Below, piece by piece: positions 7,793-13,149 of a stretch of DNA of 16,525 nucleotides. Source of the stretch: JALXDT01 sp964634755 (GTDB lineage: Bacteria > Acidobacteriota > Aminicenantia > JAMOAD01); contig CAZWJH010000057.1 of assembly GCA_964634755.1 (NCBI GenBank), forward strand, positions 1 to 16,525. Reading direction: 5' to 3'. Both the position numbers and the translations under genes were made by a program. Positions within the stretch are counted from its first letter, which is position 1, and every line of letters begins with the position of its first letter. Below the pieces are notes generated by a model. The model saw nothing but the letters and a program-made list of their open reading frames with translations, was not told the origin of the DNA and did no database searches.

Positions 7793-9646
7793 TTATTTGG
7801 AGACTGTGTCGGAAGTTTCTACATTCTTTGAGAAGTCATAAGGTATTGAAGCATGGGTTACATTTGTAACAGTTATTGTAAATGTCCCTGACCATGCTTT
7901 CACTCTTGGAGAGGTAAAGGTAACCTTTCCATCGCTTCCTGTTACTCCTGAGTCAGTGCTGTTTACAGCTCCTGACCATGTTACATAAACTGTTGCATTA
8001 GAAACAGGATTACCATCTGAATCCATAATAGTTATCTCAGCATTTCCATAAAGATTTCTTCCTCTTGATGATGTCCACATATCTATATTATAGACATACA
8101 TATAAGAAGCCCCGGGTTCTTCCTCTTCCTGAGTCGTAAAAGTGTAATCTCCTGATTCAGAAGTATTTCCTGCTTCATCAGTGGAAACTACTTTATAATG
8201 GATGACTGTACCTGCAGGAAGTCCAGTTAAATCAATACTGTGCGATGTAACATAGCTTGAATCTGAAGCCGTATTGCCATAAGAAGTAGTTGTCCCATAA
8301 TAAACAACACTATCAGCATTTTCATTTGTTGTCCAAACTATTGTTGCACTGTTTGTTGTGATATTTGTTGCATTTACACCGGAAATGGTAGGTGGTGTTG
8401 TATCTTCATCACCTCCACCGCCGGAACCACCTATAGCTTCAAGAACCGCTGCATAAGCATCGACAAGACCATAACCAAAATATTGATCCCATCCGGTATC
8501 TCCCAAATCCTCTACAGTGGATTCTAAAATTTGTCTTATCTGAACATTTGTCAAAGATGGATTCGCTGCTTTTACCAATGCGGCAACTCCTGCCACATGG
8601 GGGGATGCCATTGAAGTTCCGGCATAAAAATAATAACCATCACCACTGCTTCCAAATGTATTTTGCAAAATCATATCATCATATCCATCACCATTATTAT
8701 CTCCTGAGTCTCCTCCAGGAGCTGCTATATCAATTGTTGAGCCATAATTTGAATAAGAAGCTCTTGTGTCTATTGATGTGGTTGCTGCAACAGAAATTGC
8801 ATTTTCATAAGCTGCGGGGTAAGAAGGTTCCGAAGTGTTTTCATTCCCAGCTGCACAAACTACTACTACTCCGTGTTCCCATGCATAGTTAACAGCATCT
8901 TCAAGCACCTGAAGATCAGTGGAGCCTCCAAGGCTCATATTGATAATATCTGCTCCATGATCAACTGCGTAGTAAATACCATCAGCAATATCATCATAGC
9001 TACCGCTTCCTCTTCTGTCAAGAACTTTAACGGGCATTATGGTTGCTTTGTATGCGATACCTGTAACTCCCACTCCATTGTTTGTGGATTGAGCAATTGT
9101 ACCGCATACATGGGAACCATGACCTTCATCGTCGGTGGGGTCATTATCATCATTTACAAAATCATAACCTGTTGTAAAATTTGTATTAGACAAATCTTCA
9201 AGACTCTGTTTAACACCCGTATCAATTATTGCTACTACAACACCCTCACCCTGAGAAAGCTCCCAGGCCTTTTCCATTCCAATTCTTGTCATATGCCATT
9301 GATAACTATAATAGGGGTCATTGGGGACAAAATTAAAAGCATAGGCATAAGCATTTTGCTCGGCATAAATTATACCTTTTTCCTTTTTCAATGAATTTAG
9401 TATTGCCGTGGGATTTCCATGTTTGAAAACTACAAAAGCTCCTTTTTTCTTGCTGTTTCTTTTTTTCAATAAGCCATACTTGTTTAAGATTTCTGTTTTT
9501 TGAGCCTCTGTAGCATCAGGCGCAAATTTAATGATAATTTCGTCCGAAACTTTGGCAGGCTTTCCTTTGATAGTATTCGGACCTCCTACCAAAATCAAGG
9601 AAACTGCAAAGAGGAAAATCACAAAAAGTGAAAATCTTTTATGCAT
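7793..9646 (-). CDS. Secreted subtilisin-like serine protease (S8) with FnIII and Ig-like domains
   Basis: This is an exported endopeptidase of about 617 residues. A Sec signal peptide spans roughly 1-22. An inhibitor-I9-type propeptide (DEIIIKFAPDATEAQ onward) occupies about 35-104. The S8 domain follows at about 110-405 with a complete triad: D142 in AIIDTGV, H176 in EGHGSHVCG and S345 in AGTSMASPHVAG, plus oxyanion N268 in CAAGNEN. A Gly-Asp linker leads to a fibronectin-III domain at about 416-505 (TTPPTISGV to YTFTT). An Ig-like module at about 512-600 follows (NAEITIMDSDGNPVSNATVY). An Asp/Asn/Gly-rich loop, GDNNGDGYDD, at about 315-324 may bind calcium. GGAGG at 9652-9656 sits 5 bases before the ATG, which decides it over a GTG at 9652. 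It is visibly more GC-rich than the polysaccharide genes. It is divergent from the sensor kinase gene and may be its target. Confidence 0.93.
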   Translation of the reverse strand: MHKRFSLFVIFLFAVSLILVGGPNTIKGKPAKVSDEIIIKFAPDATEAQKTEILNKYGLLKKRNSKKKGAFVVFKHGNPTAILNSLKKEKGIIYAEQNAYAYAFNFVPNDPYYSYQWHMTRIGMEKAWELSQGEGVVVAIIDTGVKQSLEDLSNTNFTTGYDFVNDDNDPTDDEGHGSHVCGTIAQSTNNGVGVTGIAYKATIMPVKVLDRRGSGSYDDIADGIYYAVDHGADIINMSLGGSTDLQVLEDAVNYAWEHGVVVVCAAGNENTSEPSYPAAYENAISVAATTSIDTRASYSNYGSTIDIAAPGGDSGDNNGDGYDDMILQNTFGSSGDGYYFYAGTSMASPHVAGVAALVKAANPSLTNVQIRQILESTVEDLGDTGWDQYFGYGLVDAYAAVLEAIGGSGGGGDEDTTPPTISGVNATNITTNSATIVWTTNENADSVVYYGTTTSYGNTASDSSYVTSHSIDLTGLPAGTVIHYKVVSTDEAGNTSESGDYTFTTQEEEEPGASYMYVYNIDMWTSSRGRNLYGNAEITIMDSDGNPVSNATVYVTWSGAVNSTDSGVTGSDGKVTFTSPRVKAWSGTFTITVTNVTHASIPYDFSKNVETSDTVSK

Positions 9647-9674
9647 ATACACCTCCGTTAAAAATTAGTAAAAA

Positions 9675-9703
9675 ATATTAAAAAAACAATATTTGAAAAA
9701 CAA
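9675..9703 (-). promoter_or_regulatory. Possible promoter of the protease gene
   Basis: Reading the minus strand, TTGTTT (9703-9698) and TAATAT (9680-9675) are separated by 17 bases. The matches to consensus are only 3/6 and 4/6. Transcription would begin near 9668 and give a short leader that includes the GGAGG site. The AT-rich setting makes chance matches common. Confidence 0.35.
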
Positions 9704-9713
9704 TCAGATTATA

Positions 9714-9736
9714 GTTTGATTTTAGGTTTGATTTTA
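9714..9736. repeat. Tandem 11-bp direct repeat in the divergent control region
   Basis: GTTTGATTTTA occurs at 9714-9724 and again at 9726-9736, a period of 12 bases, about one helical turn. It lies between the candidate protease promoter and the palindrome at 9746-9763. That position suits a pair of same-face regulator sites. The function is inferred from position only. Confidence 0.5.
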
Positions 9737-9745
9737 ATTTTTTAT

Positions 9746-9763
9746 CTACAACTTTAGTTGTAG
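9746..9763. promoter_or_regulatory. 18-bp palindrome, probable operator
   Basis: CTACAACTTTAGTTGTAG is a perfect inverted repeat with 8-base arms and a 2-base centre. It ends directly at the -35 box of the kinase promoter, with its centre about 44 bases upstream of the expected transcription start. That is the position used by class II activators. LuxR/NarL-type dimers bind palindromes of this size, so the adjacent response regulator is the obvious candidate. Confidence 0.6.
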
Positions 9764-9792
9764 TTGAACAGTGAAACTTTTTTGTTTATAAT
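9764..9792 (+). promoter_or_regulatory. Sigma70-type promoter of the two-component operon
   Basis: TTGAAC (9764-9769), 17 bases, then TATAAT (9787-9792). Transcription should begin near 9799-9800, only 2-3 bases before the ATG at 9802. The mRNA would be leaderless or nearly so, consistent with the absence of a Shine-Dalgarno sequence in front of this gene. Confidence 0.65.
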
Positions 9793-9801
9793 TGTTTTTA
9801 A

Positions 9802-11565
9802 ATGAGCTTGAGAAAAAGGGTATTAAAATATTTTGTTATAACAAATTTAATATTAATTTTTATCTTTCTCTTCATATTTAGAGTCTTCATACTCTCTTCC
9901 TTAAAAAAACAGGAAAAGCTGTATGAGGAAAAGCTAATAAGAAGGACTGAAAAAGTTATAAATGATTATCTTGAAAATTATTACATAATGTCTTACAACT
10001 GGGGAGAGTGGGATTCTATGCATGATTTTGTGGAAAATCCGAATTATGAATTTATAAAAAACAATTTTCCTGAAGAAACATTTGGATGGGATTTTTTGGA
10101 CCTTGTTGTAATAAAAGACCTTTCAGGAAAAACAATTTATTCATCTTTTATGGAACCCGAAAGCAGAAAATTTAAAGATTATAAAAAGCTTGGGATTGAT
10201 AAACATACAAAAAGGATAATAAAAGAGTTAATTAAAAATTTCCCGAAAGAAGAAAATAAAGTATATTTTTTTAAGACAGATTATGGCGTACTTCTTTCGG
10301 TTTTTCAGCCTATTACTACGAATAAGGCAACTAAACCCAATGGGATATTAATTCTCGGAGGTGTTTTAGGCAAGCATTTTGAAGAACAGCTAAAATCTTT
10401 TTTATTGGAAAATCTTAATGTATGGTATTGGGGAAGTAAAGTTTTCAAAAAAATTGTTAGTGAATTGCAAAATACAAGGTTGTTATCTTCGAATATTAGA
10501 GAGAGAAAAAACAATTTATATTATTTAATTCATGATATTGAGAGAAAACCTGTTGTTATTATTAAGATATCTTATGATACTAAGATTTTTAAGGTCCTAA
10601 GTGCTCCTTTGATGTATTCAATTGTTGGAATTATAGTATGGTGGATTTTATTGGGAATTTTCCTTTACTTTGTTATAGATAAATTCATAACAGGGAGAGT
10701 CTTGAGCATTGCCTCCTATATGACTAACATCAAGGAAACAAAAGATCTTAATTTAAAGATAAAAGAGGATAATTTTAGAGATGAAATTAGTTGTCTGATA
10801 AAAAATATTAACAGTGCAATCGAAGAACTCAGAAGAGAAAAAGAGGAAAAAGAAAAGGCTGAGAAACAGATGATAAACAGTGAAAAACTTGCTGTTATAG
10901 GAAGAATGGCGTCAGTTTTATCCCACGAATTAAACAGCCCTCTTTTGGCTTTAAGTAATAGCATAGAAGTTTTAAAAAATTCATGTAAGATAGAAGAGAG
11001 CGAAGAGTTTAAAGCTATTATTGAAATTTCAGAAAGAGAAATTAAGTATATAAGAGAACTTATTGAGGGTCTGCTTGCAGTTCATAAGAAGAAACTTAAA
11101 AAATTCAAGTTTTTTAGTATAAATGAGTTAATTCAGGAAAGCACGAGTTTATTAAAAATAATGAAAAAAATTTCAAATGTTAAAATAAATATTTCCTTTA
11201 AAGAAGATTGTAAGGTTTATGGCTCTCCTTCTGAATTAAAACAGGTGATTTTAAATTTTCTCATAAATAGTATAGAAGCAATGAAAGGGGAGGGGCAGAT
11301 CTTGATAAAAGGATGGAAAGAGAACAAATACTGTATATTAAGCATAAAAGATAGTGGACCAGGTTTAGACGAAGGTATTAGGAATAAACTTTTTGAACCT
11401 TTTGTTTTTTCCGATAAGAAGGATGGAATAGGTTTAGGACTTTATGTAAGTTATAAAATTGTTGGAAGACACAATGGTGAGATAGTTTATCTTAATGAAG
11501 ATGATGGAGCTCACTTTTTAATTAAATTGCCTATGTTTAAATACAGAGGAGGAAAGGTGAATTGA
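9802..11565 (+). CDS. Membrane sensor histidine kinase with CHASE4 domain
   Basis: This 587-residue kinase should autophosphorylate on ligand sensing and pass the phosphate to the regulator encoded next. TM1 lies at about 10-32 and TM2 at about 268-292. Between them is a roughly 235-residue extracytoplasmic sensor that begins with YNWGEWDSMHDFV at 65-77, the hallmark of CHASE4. A HAMP-like segment and a charged coiled coil (about 293-360) link to the HisKA domain. There the H-box is SHELNSPLLAL with H375 as phospho-acceptor. The ATPase domain shows the N box (QVILNFLINSIEAM, 481-494), G1 (DSGPG, 517-521), an F box (LFEPF) and G2 (GIGLGLY, 542-548). All catalytic boxes are intact. The ATG at 9802 has no Shine-Dalgarno sequence, and its promoter predicts a near-leaderless mRNA. 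The last bases overlap the regulator start (TTGA). The ligand is unknown. Confidence 0.92.
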   Translation: MSLRKRVLKYFVITNLILIFIFLFIFRVFILSSLKKQEKLYEEKLIRRTEKVINDYLENYYIMSYNWGEWDSMHDFVENPNYEFIKNNFPEETFGWDFLDLVVIKDLSGKTIYSSFMEPESRKFKDYKKLGIDKHTKRIIKELIKNFPKEENKVYFFKTDYGVLLSVFQPITTNKATKPNGILILGGVLGKHFEEQLKSFLLENLNVWYWGSKVFKKIVSELQNTRLLSSNIRERKNNLYYLIHDIERKPVVIIKISYDTKIFKVLSAPLMYSIVGIIVWWILLGIFLYFVIDKFITGRVLSIASYMTNIKETKDLNLKIKEDNFRDEISCLIKNINSAIEELRREKEEKEKAEKQMINSEKLAVIGRMASVLSHELNSPLLALSNSIEVLKNSCKIEESEEFKAIIEISEREIKYIRELIEGLLAVHKKKLKKFKFFSINELIQESTSLLKIMKKISNVKINISFKEDCKVYGSPSELKQVILNFLINSIEAMKGEGQILIKGWKENKYCILSIKDSGPGLDEGIRNKLFEPFVFSDKKDGIGLGLYVSYKIVGRHNGEIVYLNEDDGAHFLIKLPMFKYRGGKVN

Positions 11566-12608
11566 AGAAGAAAAGATTGCTTATTGTTGATGATGACCCC
11601 TCTATTATTTTAAGTATGAAAATATGGCTTGAAGGCAAGGGATTTGAGGTTTTTACTGCGAGAAACTCAAAGGAAGCTCTTCGTTTATTAGAAAAAAAAG
11701 ATTTTTTAGTTGCTTTGGTTGATTATCGATTGACAGAATCCACGGGAATCGAACTTTCGGAAAAAATGCTTATGCTTGATCCGGAACTCAAGATAATTAT
11801 TCTTACAGGTTTTCCCTCCTATGATATTGCTGTAAAGGCAATGAAAGAGGGAGTTTTTAACTATATATCAAAATCTGAATCAAATGAAGAAATTTTGGAA
11901 TCTATTAATAAAGCAATAATGGAGCAAGAGAAAAAATTAAAAAGCGAAGTTGAGAAAAAGAGGATTAAATATGTTCTTCTTTGCCATCATTCTTTAATAA
12001 AAGAAAGACTTAGAAATATGGAAGATGATGAATTTGACTTTAAAATGGTAAGAAATTTCCCGTTGTATGAAGGCTTTTTGGAAGAGTCTGTTGACTTAAA
12101 ATTTGATGTGATATTGCTCTGCCATTCCTGTAACGTTAAGGATTTTAAGGATTATTATAAAATAATTCCTGAGTTTAGAAAAAATTTTGAAGATTCTAAA
12201 ATTATAGTTTTTAATGGGCAGTTTAATGATGAAGAGAAAATTAGATTGGTAAGAATGGGAGTGAAAGGGATTTTTGGAAAAGATGTTTCTTCTGAGGAGC
12301 TAAAAAAAGGAATTAAAAAAATTTATGAGGGCGATTTATGGGTTAGTAGAAAGATTATTGGTAAAGCTTTGGAAAGTAATGAGTTTATTAACTTTCTTGA
12401 TTTAAAAGATGAAAAAGATAGTGGGAGTAGGCTCACAGAGAGAGAGAAGGAAGTTTTAAAATTAATTTTAAAGGGATTAAAGAATAAAGAAATTGGAGAA
12501 AAACTATTTATTTCAGAGCAAACAGTTAAAACCCATATAAATAATATTTTCAAAAAGTTGGGGGTGAAGAATAGGGCACAACTAATTGTAAAGCTATTAA
12601 AAGATTGA
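11562..12608 (+). CDS. Response regulator: receiver, Cys/His pseudo-receiver, LuxR-type HTH
   Basis: This is a 348-residue DNA-binding response regulator with an extra domain. The N-terminal receiver (about 4-118) is intact: acidic D10-D11, phospho-acceptor D54 (LVDYRL), T82 (ILTGF) and K104 (YISKS). A charged helix leads to a second receiver-like domain at about 136-255. Its end, GVKGIFGKDVSSEEL, with K240 in the conserved lysine position, is typical of NarL-family receivers. The strand-1 acidic pair, however, is replaced by C141-H142-H143 and the phospho-Asp by C187 (LLCHSC, also H188 and C190). The C-terminal LuxR/GerE HTH (LTEREKEVLKLILKGL, 291-306, then SEQTVKTHINNIFKKL) binds DNA. The start is TTG at 11562, overlapping the kinase stop as TTGA, with AGGAGG and AAGGTGA just upstream. 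It probably controls the protease gene, its own operon, or both, through the palindrome at 9746. Confidence 0.9.
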   Translation: MKKKRLLIVDDDPSIILSMKIWLEGKGFEVFTARNSKEALRLLEKKDFLVALVDYRLTESTGIELSEKMLMLDPELKIIILTGFPSYDIAVKAMKEGVFNYISKSESNEEILESINKAIMEQEKKLKSEVEKKRIKYVLLCHHSLIKERLRNMEDDEFDFKMVRNFPLYEGFLEESVDLKFDVILLCHSCNVKDFKDYYKIIPEFRKNFEDSKIIVFNGQFNDEEKIRLVRMGVKGIFGKDVSSEELKKGIKKIYEGDLWVSRKIIGKALESNEFINFLDLKDEKDSGSRLTEREKEVLKLILKGLKNKEIGEKLFISEQTVKTHINNIFKKLGVKNRAQLIVKLLKD

Positions 12609-12692
12609 GTAAAAAGAGAATCAAAACAAAATATTGCTTTTTGTTATTATAAGCATTACCGAGCACTCTCATACATTTTGCCAATTTTAGGT

Positions 12693-12721
12693 TTAACTCA
12701 TAAGAGTTGATTGATTTTTTT
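12693..12721 (+). terminator. Weak terminator-like hairpin after the response regulator
   Basis: AACTC-ATAA-GAGTT (12695-12708), extendable by a G-T and a T-A pair, is followed after a few bases by an eight-T run (12714 onward). The stem is short and AT-rich, so termination would be inefficient. No better candidate follows the regulator gene. Confidence 0.4.
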
Positions 12722-12786
12722 CCTTCTATAGATTGTCTCCTTTTCTCCTTCCCTTTCATTCTCACACAATTATCTTAAAAAGTGCA

Positions 12787-12804
12787 TTCTATGCTTTCAT
12801 AGAA
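12787..12804. repeat. Perfect hairpin or operator-like inverted repeat
   Basis: TTCTATG-CTTT-CATAGAA is a 7-base-arm inverted repeat with a 4-base loop, about 180 bases downstream of the regulator gene. It has no immediate U-tract, although T-rich sequence begins about 15 bases later. It could be a transcript-end structure or a protein site. Confidence 0.4.
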
Positions 12805-13053
12805 AAGGACTTAATTTCTATTTTTTTATTTTACTATTGAATTTTTTATTGTTAAATTATATTTAATTGTAATAAAATTTAATAAAAATTTAAATAAAAA
12901 AATATAAAAAAAATATTAAAAGTATCAGATGATAATTTAATAAATTAAAATTTAAAATTTAAAAAATAATTTTACATACCATTATAACGAATAAATATAT
13001 AATTAAAGGGATTTCGGATGATAACTTTTAAATATAAAAAATGTTATAAAGCC

Positions 13054-13107
13054 AAAAATTTTTAATTTTAAATTTAATCTTGACAAAATAATTTTATATT
13101 GTATAAT
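13054..13107 (+). promoter_or_regulatory. Consensus sigma70-type promoter of the GH2-permease operon
   Basis: A perfect TTGACA (13080-13085) and a perfect TATAAT (13102-13107) are separated by 16 bases. The region just upstream (13054-13078) consists of alternating A and T tracts like an UP element. Transcription would start near 13114. Such a strong core promoter suggests either high expression or control by a repressor. Confidence 0.8.
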
Positions 13108-13131
13108 GATAAATTATGATAAAAATTTATC
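13108..13131. promoter_or_regulatory. Operator-like inverted repeat over the GH2 transcription start
   Basis: GATAAATT (13108-13115) and AATTTATC (13124-13131) form a perfect 8-base-arm inverted repeat with an 8-base spacer, directly after the -10 box. A repressor bound here would block initiation. In RNA, the part downstream of the start site could form only a partial hairpin. No repressor gene is nearby. AT-richness lowers the significance. Confidence 0.4.
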
Positions 13132-13149
13132 AAAGTTGGAGATTAATAT

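Larger units (their letters stand above)
12609..13079. other. Non-coding stretch between the regulator and the GH2 gene
   Basis: About 470 bases hold no credible gene. The first 190 have near-average composition, with a weak terminator-like hairpin (12693-12721), a polypyrimidine run (12736-12757, containing CTCCTT twice on the + strand) and a 7-base-arm hairpin (12787-12804). From about 12810 to 13079 the DNA is almost pure A/T with many A-tracts, so it is probably bent, and it leads into the consensus promoter at 13080. A 71-codon reading frame on the - strand (12550-12765) overlaps the regulator and shows no family signature. Confidence 0.6.

Noticed and set aside
8548..9394. Two + strand reading frames of 114 and 173 codons opposite the protease gene
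   Set aside because: They are antisense shadows of a well-supported subtilase, with His- or Cys-rich low-complexity translations and no start signals.
12585..12600. ACAACTAATTGT near the end of the regulator gene as a second copy of the 9746 operator
   Set aside because: It shares only the ACAA/TTGT half-sites, has different spacing, and lies inside the conserved HTH coding region.
12550..12765. Minus-strand 71-codon reading frame beginning with a lysine-rich segment
   Set aside because: It overlaps the response regulator by about 59 bases, shows no known motif, and its composition follows the purine-rich strand of a polypyrimidine tract. No clear ribosome site or promoter supports it.
12901..12970. 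Self-complementary AAATTT runs as a replication origin or structured RNA
   Set aside because: There are no DnaA-box clusters, iterons or replication genes. The pattern is explained by near-pure A/T composition.
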